A DNA stretch of 64,000 bases from Sipunculus nudus (GCA_026874595.1 CM049319.1:39747473-39811472), one strand, 5' to 3'. Positions 36,476 through 48,158 are shown, counted from the first letter of the stretch. Notes: generated by a model from the letters alone, not told the origin. Numbers and translations are program-made.

Positions 36476-37640
36476 TCATCCATAAACTAGTTTGTGAATT
36501 GAAGGGCCCTGTGAACTTGACCTTGACCCTATGACCCCAAATCGAAAAGAATCTTCCCCTATTGGCCGGTGAGTAATATCTTGAAGATGGAAGGTTTGTG
36601 ATGAAGATTTTGGCTTGAAATGCATACACATTCCTTTTAAAGAAATGGGCTCTGTAACCTTGACCTTTGGACCTTAAAGTTCCTACTTTAGTGGTGAGCC
36701 ATATATAAGCTAAGTTTGAAACCAAAAGGTAGACTTAACTGGAATTATTATCTGGAAACTAATTTGTAGACTTAACTGGAGTTATTATCTGGAAACTAAT
36801 TTGTGAACAGATGGCCCCTGTGAACTTGACCTTTGACCTTGTGACCCTTAATTCATTTATGCTCTCCCTGTACTGGCAAGTCAGCTAAAAGTGCAAGATG
36901 GAAAGTTTAGGATGAAAAGCTTGGCTTAAAATGCAGCCATAATCTTTTTAAATAAGTGAGTCTTGTGACCTTGACCGTTGACCTTAAAATCATACAGATC
37001 CTTTCTTTAGTGGTGGGCAAAGTGTAAGTCATGTCTGAAATTCATATGTCAATCGAACCTGGAGTTATCCTCTGGAAACAAATTTGTGTGGATGGACGGT
37101 TGGACAGACAGATAGATGAACAAACAGACGGACATGATGATTACTTTAGGGCATCCACCTGTGATCAATAAACACACCTGGTTTTGGGACACTAGATGGA
37201 ATCATAGCTGAGAAACTGATAGGATTGTTGTCATTTTATAGTAAAAAAATAGAAAATATTCGTACAAGTGAGAAAAAAATAAGGGTGACGCTACCACTTA
37301 TCGGGAACTGACGAAACTAGCCATGGTCAATATTAAAGGCAAGTTTCATGACAATCCATGCATTCATTATCACGATATTAGGGATTTTGTATCATTTATT
37401 TTTTTATTATTCTGAGGGGTATTTACAAGCCCAATAGCTCGAAGGACATAGTACGCAGTGACCTAATTTCAGGTTTCCGAGGAGATTTTTTTTTATAAAC
37501 CTCCTTAGATGGTCACTTAGAAATTTCTAGGACCAGCAGTTACAATTCGTGCCCTGCTAACGGACGACCGGATGGCCCGACGGCCCGACGGACGACGGAC
37601 AAAGCGCCATTCCTATACCTCATTTGACCTACCTCAGTCA
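36476..37640 (+). repeat. Repeat family rich in TGACCTTGACC motifs, copy 2
   Basis: Collinear with 26870-28015 through nearly all landmarks, including the CATAAACTAGTTTGTGAATT start, the TTGGCTTAAAATGCAGCC block, the TGTGATCAATAAACACA block, and the final GACGGACGACGGACAAAGCG run with a CTCAG...CTGAG pairing (about 37633-37654). A local 36-bp tandem duplication (GTAGACTTAACTGGARTTAT...) at about 36730-36800 is unique to this copy. Divergence is modest, suggesting the same element inserted twice. A third, partial copy lies at 55125-55340. Confidence 0.82.
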
Positions 37641-37645
37641 GCTGA

Positions 37646-38600
37646 GATTTTACCTTTATTTACCTGAACTCACCTGTGCAGGTGAGCATATTTTACAGGT
37701 AGCAATTGCCAAAATTGAAATACGCAACTCACGTGGCTGTGCAGTTGATGTAAATATAGTTTTTGCATACTGTTTTGGTTCATTCAAAAATTTCCTTCCC
37801 AGTCTTATATGAGAAGTATTTTATTTTCTGTACTGGCAAAGGGTATTTAATCTGTTTACGATCAAAGGTATAATTACTGGTAACCAAATAAATTGTGCAG
37901 TTAGCATCTGTAATACACATGCCACAAAAAATTTAGATTTTTGTCGGTCTCCCTTATAACATATAAATATATTCTTTAATTAAAGAAAATTACCTGTTAC
38001 CTACACTCACCTGTGCAGGTAGCCATAATCAGTATTAACAATTCATATTTTATGTGTCTGTAAAATCAAAATATAAAATGTTTTTATATAGCTGACTTGT
38101 TCACAAATATTCTTCTCTGTCACTATATTCAGCATGATTTTGTCACTGCCACAGGTAATTAGATCCGTTGAAGAACAAAGGTATTCACACAGGTTACTTA
38201 ATCACTGCATTTAATAACACCTGTTCTGATATAAAAAAGTGAATTTATACAGTCAATTAAAAAATAAGGTTTTAATTTATAGTCCAAGTAATGATTAACA
38301 AGGTGTTTGCACACAAATTAAAAAATATTTACCTTTACTTGCCTTTTCTTACCTGTACAGGTAAACGTATATTATGAGTTAACAGAGTCATAGAATAAGC
38401 TCCTTGAGTCAACCAGCTTTTCAGATGAAAAATATCTAATTTCCACTGTAAAATCCATTTTCACTCGCACATTCTTGTTTGTCGGTGGTTCCCTTTCCGT
38501 AATTTGGGGGAAAAACATTTACCTTTTACTTACCTGTAATTAATAATTACCTTAAAGTTTAATAAGTTCCTTATATTTCCCTTTTTTTCGATCAAATTGT
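37646..38600 (+). repeat. Tandem repeat of about 340 bp with an ACCTGTGCAGGT palindrome
   Basis: A CACCTGTGCAGGT palindrome or close variant occurs at 37671, 38009 and 38351 (ACCTGTACAGGT), 337-342 bp apart, each preceded by TTACCT-rich sequence. A weaker TTTACTTACCTG at 38525 may start another unit. Units are otherwise diverged and AT-rich. The palindrome contains CACCTG/CAGGTG, the core recognised by bHLH and Snail-type factors, which may be coincidental. Confidence 0.65.
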
Positions 38601-38964
38601 GAATAAGTTACCTGACCAGGTTGAAGGGTCACTTTGGTGATCTGCCAGTGAGCGGAAATACAGGTACTACATTTTACCGTTTTTTACCTGTATTTGCCTG
38701 AGTAAAATACACGGCAAATGAGGTATGAAAAAAAAAATAATTAGCATTAAAGTTCATTCACCTGACTGTAATTTCTGAAAATTTCACAAAGATTCCTTGA
38801 ATTGTTACTGAGTTAATGTCTTTTATATAGATTCATGTCAAAATGTGGAAAAAAATGAAAATTAAACTGAACAGTAGTAGTGTGATAATCCGCAGGCTAA
38901 TCTGAACAGTAAAGATTAATGACTTGTGTGCACCTGCTGTAAAAATAAAGTCAAATGTACTTCC

Positions 38965-39240
38965 AGGAAAAAAAAACGTGCCATGGTCAAAGTTGGGCAA
39001 AATTTATGGTACTGATTTCATATTAATGCAAATAACTTATACAATTTACAAAATTCAGATCTAATTTTGGCTATACAATTGAATCTTGATTTAATAAATT
39101 TATATACCAGAAAAAAGTCTATAGCTTCAACATTTATCATGTTATGTGAGAAAATATCTTTCCTGATTTTTTTTTTCAAAGTGCATTATATTTGGGCCCA
39201 CATCTTTTATAAATTAGATAATACTGACTTGATTTTTATG
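38965..39240 (+). repeat. Interspersed repeat, copy 2 (pairs with 16345-16640)
   Basis: It begins with AAAAAAAAACGTGCCATGG and continues through TTGGGCAAAATTTATGGTACTG, ACAATTGAATCTTGATT, TATAGCTTCAAC and a TTTTCAAAGTGCATTATAT block in the same order as copy 1. Non-coding. Confidence 0.7.
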
Positions 39241-39329
39241 GTAAATGTGAAGAAAGTCAGATGAATGGTTTGACATAAGGCAGTCCTGAAGTGTGATAAA
39301 AGGTTTTTAATGGAAAATTGAGGTTTTTC

Positions 39330-39963
39330 CTTAATTTCTCACAGGAAGGACGTCACAGAAAATGCGTACAAATTGGAAAAAAATTATGGCGCCACCAGTC
39401 TGCAGAAGCTGATAAAACACTCCATGATCAATATGCATGCAAAAAATCATGGTGATCAATGCATTAGATGTTCAGATACTGGAGCTTTTGTATCACATTT
39501 CTAATAATTCAGAAAAGGGGGGGGGGGTAAGCTTGGAGGATAAAAGAAACCTTATTCCATGTTTTCAAGGAGATTTTTTATGGATTTGGATGTCAAGTTA
39601 GAAGATTCCAGGTCCAACGGTAACGTTTTGTACCTGGTTAACCACTGTTTCTTTGAAGGTCTCAAATATAGAGAGAAAAAAATGCATAAAATTTCGAAAA
39701 AAAAATATAGGCCTAAATATCACCAACAGTCTGCATGAACTGATGAAAGACTCTGTGATCAATATAAATGCAAAAAATCATGGTGATAAATGAATTAGTT
39801 ATTCAGATACTGGAGCTATTGAATCAAAATTTTAATTCGGGGGGGGGGGGGGGGGGGAGGGGGGTTACAAAGGACCCCCACAGCTTGGAGGATATGGATA
39901 AAATAAATCTAATGTCAGGTTTCCAAGGGGATTTTTCATTGGCTTCCCTGCATGTCAAGTAAG
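39330..39963 (+). repeat. Tandem units of family C (about 330 bp), left part
   Basis: Two units carry the recurring phrases CACTCCATGATCAATATGCA, ATCATGGTGATCAATGCATT, a G-run near 39520 or 39840, TTTTCAAGGAGATTTTTTAT and CAGGTCCAACGGTAACG. The array is cut at 39963 by the hAT-like insertion and resumes at 42213. Confidence 0.78.
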
Positions 39964-40889
39964 CAGGGGCGTAACTAGCGCGGTGTGGGGGGATGTATCC
40001 CCCCAGAATTTTTGGGCGGATGGTGTGTACAATCATATCCCCCCCCCCCCCCCCCCCGAAGTTTCTATGGGGAAAAGCAAAACTATAATAATTATGCAGT
40101 ACATGCCAGTTAATAGTAATAATATTTATAACGAACGTTGTGAGATATTAGAAGTAACAACTGTCTCGCGCCGTCAATCATTCAAGGATCGTTATTTCGA
40201 AGTTCACCACAGGGTTCCGTATATTTTGTGTCTGCAATGGAGGTACGCTCATAATATTTAATTATACAGATTTAAAAAATATCATGCGTCGCCTAACAGC
40301 CCTCTTCCAAAGCAGGGTATGGGAGATATATCTATATCTCCATATTAGTCATTCGACTCACCCGGTGCCTCCACGTTTAAGACAGAGTGCGTTCATAGCA
40401 ATGTACAATCAATCAGAAATTATCTTTACTGACACTTTCCACCGCTGACCAGGTCCTCATACCCTACTTCGCGCTTTCCTAATAGACCGGTTAACTAATG
40501 TAGTCAAATTTATACACGTTTCTTCCCTCGAGACCTGATTATGAGTTATTCAGTTAAACTGTATCTAACAATTACATTACAACGTCAATATATGGAATTC
40601 AGTTGCATAAAATAAGTTTCTACGTCCGGCAATCCTCGGGCAAGCTTTCGATTAATTGTCATGAAGACTTGTGCTAAAAGGCCGGGTAAGTTTCAGGTAA
40701 GTTGCGCGTAAATGTATGATCACATCACATGGCAAAATTAGAAATGACTCAAATGATGATAAAAATATATCTATACAGTTAACTTTCGACAATTCATTGG
40801 GTTTTATTTCATTATTTACCGTGCTTGAGTTTGCTAAGCATTTAATTTCCAGCATATCTATAGGTTGATAAGTAATATAATTTTGAAAA

Positions 40890-41340
40890 TTAGGGCCCCG
40901 CCTGACATGCGGTGCCCCAAAGTGATCACCGTGTCAGGCTGTACGTCCTTCCGTACTTTCGTCCTTCCGTACTTCCGTCCAGACGTCCTCCCATAAGTCC
41001 GTCCGTAAGCGACGCTTTCTTTCGCACACAATATCCGAAAAGAGAATATACGATGGATCTTTCTCAAATCCACATGGATGATTGGTGCCCAGGAGGGGTC
41101 AGTCAGGGCTATCGAATTTCAAACCCGCCAAGAATTCAATACGGCCACCATGCAGAGCACAACTGGTGATTCTCTTTCGCGCGAAATTCCAGAGAATACG
41201 ATAGATCTTTCTCAAAATCACATGGATAATTGGTGCCTAGGAGGGCTCCATCCCTATCGAATTTCAGAACGGCAAAAAAAAATCACTACGGCTGCCAGAG
41301 CTCAATCGGTAATTTTTTGTCGTGCGTCATATTCCTAAGT
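40890..41340 (+). repeat. Two-unit tandem repeat with a hairpin start inside the hAT-like element
   Basis: A hairpin GGGGCCCCGC...GCGGTGCCCC (about 40892-40917) is followed by CCGTCC/CTTCCGT-rich sequence. Two units of about 150 bp follow, sharing GGATCTTTCTCAAATCCACA / AGATCTTTCTCAAAATCACA (41053 and 41202), GGATRATTGGTGCC and TATCGAATTTCA. It looks like an inverted, truncated pearl-like element (hairpin plus GTCC run, then array) nested in the hAT element. Confidence 0.6.
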
Positions 41341-42097
41341 GAATATTTTATAGAACTTCATGTCAGTACACAACACCAAACGTTCATGTCGTCGCTTAAA
41401 GCTCTGCCCTTCAGCTGTAAGCTGTTTCAATGCTTAGAGTTTATTAAACGCTCATCTTTTTAGGCAGTTGATCTTATTAGACAGGTATGTTTTAGACAAG
41501 TTTCACTATACACCAATTCACTCTAAGGGCCCTCTAAGGGTCGTCGTCTGATTACATCTAGATTTAATTTTACCCCGTTTCTTATTTATTTTCGTTCTTG
41601 ATTTTATGATTTTTAGAGTGAATTATCATTTACCTATTTATTTTTTTTTTCATTAAGTTTTGGATTTATTTAAATGCTCATTAACAATATCCCTTCTTCT
41701 AGAATTCAATACATAAAGGAATACACAATATATTAGTTCTATTCCAAATCATGCGGCAGTCTATACTGTCATGATCAAGATGATATCCAGATATCTGATC
41801 ATATGATCATCGATTCTCATGTTTGTAATTTAAAACAAAATACAAAATATTACTGTCATGAAATAATGTGAAGGACATTTTTTTAATTACTGAAAGTAGA
41901 GCGATAGATTGAGAGTTATTAAAATGCACGAAGTAATCCACAAAGCATATTGTGTTGTTTTTTCTCTCATCCCCTTTGGTCTTTTCGTCTTTTCGAGTTA
42001 TCTCTTTGAAGGCTTGTTATCTTCTTCATTCTTCAATGTAAACTTTTATTTTTTTATTACTATATATTATACAATGAACTTTCCGTGCACTCACACA

Positions 42098-42102
42098 CAC
42101 TA

Positions 42103-42167
<65 letters not shown>

Positions 42168-42168
42168 G
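42098..42168. repeat. (AT)n and (AC)n compound microsatellite
   Basis: An AT run, then CACACA, then another AT run, close to the right end of the hAT-like element. Confidence 0.93.
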
Positions 42169-42212
42169 ATGACCATCCCCCCCCCCGGTCTGAAGCCCTG
42201 TCTACGCCACTG

Positions 42213-42529
42213 CAAGTAAGAAGTTTCCAGGTCTAGCGGTTACGATTTGTACCTGGTTAACGGACCACTGCTTCTTTGAAGCTCTCAAAAATAAAATGCA
42301 ATAAAAAATCGGGAAAACACAGGTTACCAGACTGCATGAACTGATGAAACACTCCATGATCAATCTGCATGCAAAAAATCATGGTGATCAATGCAAAAGT
42401 TATTCAGATACTGGAACTTCAGTATAATTTTTTTTATTATAATTCTAGGGGTACTTAAAGTAGCCCTATGCTCGGAGGATATGGGTAACACAGATCTCAT
42501 TTCAGGTTTCTAATAAGATTTTCATGGAC

Positions 42530-42530
<1 letters not shown>
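42213..42530 (+). repeat. Tandem unit of family C, right part
   Basis: Continuation of the array cut by the hAT-like insertion: AGGTCTAGCGGTTACGATTT, then the CACTCCATGATCAATCTGCA block and TTTCAGGTTTC. It ends at the (TC)n(TA)n run. Confidence 0.78.
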
Positions 42531-42581
<51 letters not shown>

Positions 42582-42588
42582 GTATTTA

Positions 42589-42621
<33 letters not shown>

Positions 42622-42635
42622 ATATATATATCTAG
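42531..42635. repeat. (TC)n(TA)n microsatellite
   Basis: A short TC run followed by long interrupted TA runs. Confidence 0.95.
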
Positions 42636-42669
42636 ATGGTATTTTAATTAGGCCAGTATCTGTAACTGG

Positions 42670-42840
42670 ATTGAGTGTTTTTTTCTATAATAGCTCTAAA
42701 ACAAAGAAAAATAGGTCAAGGTCACCCATCTTCGAACTTGGCCAAGATTTTGTTGATAAACATCTTCACCGAAGAAATAAAATTTCCTACGGCGAATCCT
42801 TTAAGAGATATCCTGCTCACAAGGCCAAAGGTAAAAAATC
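42670..42840 (+). repeat. Repeat module also present at 43910-44065
   Basis: Shares TCTATAATMAGCTCTAAAA-type sequence, GGTCAAGGTCAMCCATCTTC, GATTTTGT, ATCTTCAC and CCTTTAAGAGATAT with 43910-44065 in the same order. The two copies bracket the minus-strand family C element at 42988-43910. Non-coding. Confidence 0.72.
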
Positions 42841-42987
42841 CTTAAAAAAATTTATAAAAATAAAAGAAATTGTAGGTGGTACCACCAAACTCGTGCAGCA
42901 GGTACAGACCAGCAGTCCCAATGATCATAGTAATTTTTATGAAAATCCACCCAAGGGTTCCTGAGATATAAGTTTCAAAGTGTTTTT

Positions 42988-43910
42988 AGCTCAGATGACT
43001 GTAAGTCATCTGAGCTTTAGCAATCAGTCTTGGTCCGTCGTCGGTCCGGTCGTCCGGCCGTCTGTCCGTTAACAGGGCACAAATCGTAATCGCTTGACCT
43101 GGAATTTTCTATTTTTACATCCAGAGAGGTCCATGAAAAATCTCCTTGGAAACCTGGAATTAGGTCTCTGTTACCTATATTCTTCGAGCAATGGGGCTCC
43201 GAAGTACCCCCCGCCCCCCTCCCCCAAGAATAATCCAAATTTGATAAAAAAAAAAGCTCAAGTATTTGAACAACTTATGCATTGATCACCATGATTCTTT
43301 GCATGGATATTTGTCATGGAATGTTTCATCAGTTTCTGCAGAATGGTGGTGCCATCTGTATTTTTTCGATTTTAATGCTTTTTTCTTTCTGTTTTTGAGA
43401 CCTTCAATGATGTGGTTATCTGTTAACAGAACACAAATCGTAATGACTGGACCTAGAATCTTGTTTCTCGACATGCAGGGAGGCCCATGAAAAGTCTCCT
43501 TGCAAACCTGAAATTAGGTCTCTGTTACCCATATTCTCCAAGGTATGGGCTTATAAATACCAAAGCAGGGCACAAATCATAACCATTGGACCTAGAATCT
43601 TCTTACTTGATTGAGAGATCCTCAAAATTTCTCCTGAAAACCTGAAATTAGGTCACTGTGACGTATATTATCTGATTTACAGGCCATGCTTGAGCATCCC
43701 ATAAAAAATGCAAAATACACGAAAACTGCCAGATTTCTCAGGAACGGCTGGATGGATTGTCATAAAATTTGGTGTGCTTATGGGTCTTGATGAACTTAAG
43801 CTAATATGCATGATTTATGATGCCACCTACATTATCTTAGTTAGGTGCCTGTGCAAGGCCGTTGTCAACATGCCAGTCGTCTGAGCATCATTACCCATGG
43901 ATCACTTGTT
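42988..43910 (-). mobile_element. Family C hairpin-ended tandem-repeat element, minus orientation
   Basis: Read on the minus strand it starts at 43910 with AACAAG, then TGATCC-ATGG-GTAA (a decayed palindrome) and TGATGCTCAGACGACTGGCA. It runs through about two and a half units (AGGTTTC, GAGATTT, GTTACGATTTGTG, TGTTAACAG). After a GGACGGACCG-type run it ends with the hairpin AGCTCAGATGACT / AGTCATCTGAGCT (42988-43016). Both ends are present, so this is a near-complete copy of about 920 bp. No coding capacity. Confidence 0.8.
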
Positions 43911-44065
43911 CTATAATCAGCTCTAAAATGTAGTAAAATGGGTCAAGGTCAACCATCTTCAAACCTGACCGAGATTTTGTCGATATAGATCTTCACACAA
44001 GAAAATTTCAACGGTGGATCCTTTAAGAGATATGCCGCTCACAAGGTAAAAGTTAACGGACGCCG
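43911..44065 (+). repeat. Second copy of the 42670-42840 module
   Basis: See the entry at 42670. It carries the same phrases in the same order, followed by GACGCCGGACGGATGG. Confidence 0.72.
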
Positions 44066-44119
44066 GACGGATGGAGAGAAGGACAGCTTGGGTGACGACA
44101 ATAGCTAATCATCCCATGG

Positions 44120-44570
44120 GCTGAAGGCTAACAAAGGCTGTACATGTACATTTGTCATGAAAATTTCTTTTTCTTTCATAAATTTTCAAAATTTTAAGGA
44201 GCTGTCAAACAGTCAAATATAGGTCAACTGGGACGAAACGCGAAATCAATCTGTAACTGGTCATTATCTGCCCACACACTTAAAATCAGGCCAGTATCTG
44301 CAGGCATAGCGAAAAAAAGTCCGTAAATGTGCATTTGTCATGAAAAGTTCTATTTTTCATGAAATTTTCTATGTTCAGGATCTGTCATAAGGTAAAAAAT
44401 AGATCAACCAGGACAAAACGCAAACTCGATCTGTAAGAGGTCATTTTCTGCCACACTAAAAAAATCAGGCCCGTATCTGCAGGCATTGCGAAAAAAAAGT
44501 CCATACAACTGTTTGATTTTGGAATGACGGACATGGGTAAAACTATATGCGGGGGCATAAAAAATGCAAA
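44120..44570 (+). repeat. Family A element fragment (copy 3), 5'-truncated
   Basis: About two units of family A (GTCAAATATAGGTCAACTGG, AATCAGGCCAGTATCTGCAG, GCGAAAAAAAGTCC). The family A tail TGACGGACATGGGTAAAACT follows, then TATGCGGGGGCATAAAA, where the terminal hairpin has lost its left arm. The 5' end is missing. Confidence 0.83.
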
Positions 44571-45139
44571 TAAATATCGAAAAAATACAGGTGGCACCAC
44601 CAGTCAGCAGATCTGATGAAACATTCCATGATCAATATGCATGCAAAAAATCATGGTTATCAATGCATATAAGTTAGATGGCGACAAGTACCGGTGGGAC
44701 TGACACATTTGGAACATCTCGCCATATCTCGAGAAACTCGATATTAGAATCCGAATTCGGCCGAGAAGTTCGGAGTGGGACTGACAGTGGTTTACAGGCG
44801 TGACATTTTTGTGTTTTTGTTATATCGGCACGGAGACAAACATGCAGTTTGTAATTTAGTAATAAACTGTTGATTGCACTCAATTGTCACGTTATCAACA
44901 ACTGCAGCTTTTGTATCTAATTTTTAATGATTCTGGGGCGGGGGGGGGGGGGTAAATTATGAGCCCCATTGCTCAGAGGATAAGGGTAACATGGACCTAA
45001 TTTCAGGTTTCCTAGGAGATTTTTCATGGACCTCCCAGGATGTTAGAAGTTAGAAGATTCCAGGTCCAGTGCTTACGAATTATGCTTGGTTAACAGATGC
45101 TTGCTTCTTTGAAGGTGTCAAAAATAGAAGAAAAATTGT
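44571..45139 (+). repeat. Family C unit interrupted by unrelated sequence
   Basis: Family C phrases (AGGTGGCACCACCAGTC, CATTCCATGATCAATATGCA) stop near 44665 and resume near 44890 (CAACTGCAGCTTTTGTATCT, then a G-run and TTTCAGGTTTCCTAGGAGAT). The roughly 220 bases between (44670-44890) look foreign to the unit and are a candidate short insertion, since ATCAATGCAT breaks at TATAAGTTAGATG. No termini identified. Confidence 0.55.
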
Positions 45140-46018
45140 GTAAAAAATGACCCGTGGGTCATGACGCTCAGCCGACTGACATATTGATAATATGTCCTTG
45201 CACAGACAACTAATTAAGATAATGCAGGTGGCATCTTTGTTAATGCATATTAGCTTAGGTTCATCAAGACCCATAAGCACAACAAATCTGATGACAATCC
45301 AACCAGCCTTTCATGAGGAATCTGGATATTTGTGTGTATTTTGCATTATTTCTTGGGTGCTCAAACATACCCCAAAACTCTCAGGATGTCAAGTTAGATT
45401 CTGGGCCCCATGGTTATGATTTGTGCCCTACTTCGGTATCAAATTTTCAATTATTCTGAAGGGTGCTTATAAGCCCATTAGCATAGAAAATATGGGTAAC
45501 AATGACCTTCATTCACGTTTCCAAGGAGACTTTTCACAGCTCTCCCTGGATGTTAAGTCTGAAGATTCTAGGACCAATGGTTACAACTTGAGCCCTGTTA
45601 AGGGACGACCACATCTTTGAAGGTCTTATAAAATAGAGAAAAAAAAATGTTAAAATTTTTAAAAATTTAGATGGTGCCACAAGTCCGCAAGAACTGATGA
45701 AACACTCCATGATGAATATGCACGCAAAAATCATGGTGATCAATGCATCAGTTAATCAGATACTGGAACTTCAGTATAAAATTGTATCACATTTTTATTT
45801 TTATTTATTTATTTTTTGTAGCAGGGGGGGGGGGGGGGTAAATAGGAGCCCCATAGCTCGGGGGATATGGGTAACAGAGACCTAATTTTAGACTTCCAAG
45901 GAGATTCTTCCTGGACAAGCGGTTACGATTTGTGTCGGGTCAATAAGCAGACAGACTTAAGGACGAAGGACAAAGAGTGATTGCTTTAGCTCAGATAACT
46001 TTCAGTCAGCTGAGCTAA
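45140..46018 (+). mobile_element. Family C hairpin-ended tandem-repeat element, plus orientation
   Basis: The palindrome TGACCCGTGGGTCA (45148-45161) is followed by TGACGCTCAGCCGACTGACA, then two to three units with CACTCCATGATGAATATGCA, AAGGAGAYTTTTC and GGTTACRA. A GACAGACTTAAGGACGAAGG run and the terminal hairpin AGCTCAG...CTGAGCT (45988-46016) follow. It is in opposite orientation to the copy at 42988-43910. The AACAAG leader has been lost or fused to a neighbouring unit. Confidence 0.8.
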
Positions 46019-46293
46019 AAATGAAAGAAAATATGCATGATACCATCAGAAATAACAGGTACAAGGTTTAAAAGAATGTATACTTTTGTAATGTATAACA
46101 ATTGTATAATTATGTATATTTTGAAACAATTTTTGGATTGATTTTATACATATGTAGGATGTTTGCCTTCCTTGCTATCCATCTTGCACATATATATAAT
46201 TATTCGTTTCTCTGACCAAGACTATCCTCATCTATGTTTTCATTGCATTTTATACATATTTAGTTTGTAATGCATTATATAAAAAATATATCT

Positions 46294-46295
<2 letters not shown>

Positions 46296-46352
<57 letters not shown>
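46296..46352. repeat. (AT)n microsatellite
   Basis: About 28 uninterrupted TA/AT dinucleotides. Confidence 0.97.
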
Positions 46353-46354
<2 letters not shown>

Positions 46355-48109
46355 CCAATTCTCATGAAACGTCGACAATTCAAGTTTCCGGATGTCAATT
46401 TACTTTCTTTTCAGACTCTTTTGGTTTTCATATATTAGAAAGAATACATTTCAAGGATTTATATGATACTAGTGGTCACTGCTATTTTTCTTCTGGTCAT
46501 CCGTGAAAATTTGGGTATATATTTGTCTGTTAAAGGACGTTTATATAACATTCGTATCACTAGAGCTCCAACTAGATAAATGTTTGCAGATGGCTCAAAT
46601 TTTTTGTGTGGGTTTTGAGTAAAACTAATGAGCAAAATTATTTATAGGTGACACTTATTTGCGGGACTTTGGTTGATTGGTTAAAGATTGACTGCTTTAA
46701 CACACCACAGATGTTTTCTGACAGGAGGTTCTTCAGTGCATACAAGTGAAGAATAATACACAAAATACACAAATAATTAGCCATAAGCAATAGGACCGTG
46801 GTATTCCTAATGCAGTATGAATATATAGACAGCCATATTAGTTAAATAAGTAGGTGGGGGTCTGTACTGTGGTGGACGTTTGTAACTGTTTTCGTGCCTT
46901 TTTTATATAGAGCTTTTATATAATAACCTTTGAGGTGAACATAACGGTTCCATATGATTTTCTTCTACTTAATTTCACTGCGTTTCAATAATTTGCAGAT
47001 TTTTTCTATTATAAGATTCAAATATCCATGTTAATATGCATATCTATCTGTTATTCATTGTCACGTCTGTGGTTTATTATTGAGGATAACAAATTTCTCA
47101 AGGCGCTTTTTTACAAATTAAAGGACATTTCATGTAATCGTTTGTCAATGAACATAAGCTGGCCATTCTCTCAGAAATGAAGTTCATTGTGGCTTACACG
47201 TACCAAGATAAAGTGGTACACATTTTTAATGCAATACGCTCTTGGAAATTTGGACCAGTAAATAGATACAAAACAAATTGGTAATACCTGGGTCTCATGC
47301 GTTTTGGCACGTTTTTAACAGTGGAAATCTGTTGCTGCATGTGCTTGATCACGCATGCGTGCTCGCATTTTAGTGACTGACCGGTTTGGCAAAGGCAGTT
47401 TGTTACTCTGAATCAGGGCCTTGGGCCCCAAGTGCAACGATCGATGTGTAATGCGGCTATTATGTTCATCTGCAGTCCGTGTCAGGAGTGGACAAAAAGT
47501 TTCACATTACGTTTCACAAATTGTTGAAAGTGAAGTGAAAATTAGGCAAACCTTTAGACCGATCAACAAATATACATAGTTATTGTTGCGCAGTAACCTT
47601 CTTGGACCTGTTTTCGGACTTTAAATGTGTGATCACAATTAATGAAATTGAACCTATATCGCCCATAGTTACTCCGTGTACCCAGTGTAAGCCTTTCGAC
47701 AGCCAGTTATAGTTAGGTATAACGTAAGATCTATGTCAAGCATTATTTTGTCAAGTGTACAGATCTTCTGATACAATCGTTGATGATCATAAGAAAATCT
47801 AAGTGACAGACAAAAGCCCATCCTGATAAAAGCCCCTCTGACCAAAACCCACCGATTTTGCAGACTGGGACCGTCGAAAGGCCATACTTGGCAAGTAGGC
47901 CTAAAGTACACAATATCACATATATATGCATGTATAAACACATGTATGTTAATTGTTATATATAGAATGTGTAATGTTATATAATATACGTTTTACAATT
48001 AATAATATACATTTGTATATGTGTGTGTTTGTGTGTTTATAAAGATTAAGTATACATCATTTTAATAAATATATCCATAATAATATATTACATATGAATT
48101 AAATATATG

Positions 48110-48158
<49 letters not shown>

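Larger units (their letters stand above)
39964..42212. mobile_element. hAT-like non-autonomous DNA transposon with 8-bp target duplication
   Basis: The left end is CAGGGGCGTAACTAG and the right end, read inward, is CAGTGGCGTAGACAGG, giving imperfect terminal inverted repeats. The bases CAAGTAAG stand on both sides (39956-39963 and 42213-42220). Deleting the insert with one copy restores the expected family C phrase (GTCAAGTAAGAAGTTTCCAG), which proves an insertion. An 8-bp duplication and CAGKGGCG ends are characteristic of the hAT superfamily. No transposase frame is recognisable in the 2.25 kb, so it is non-autonomous or decayed. Confidence 0.85.
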
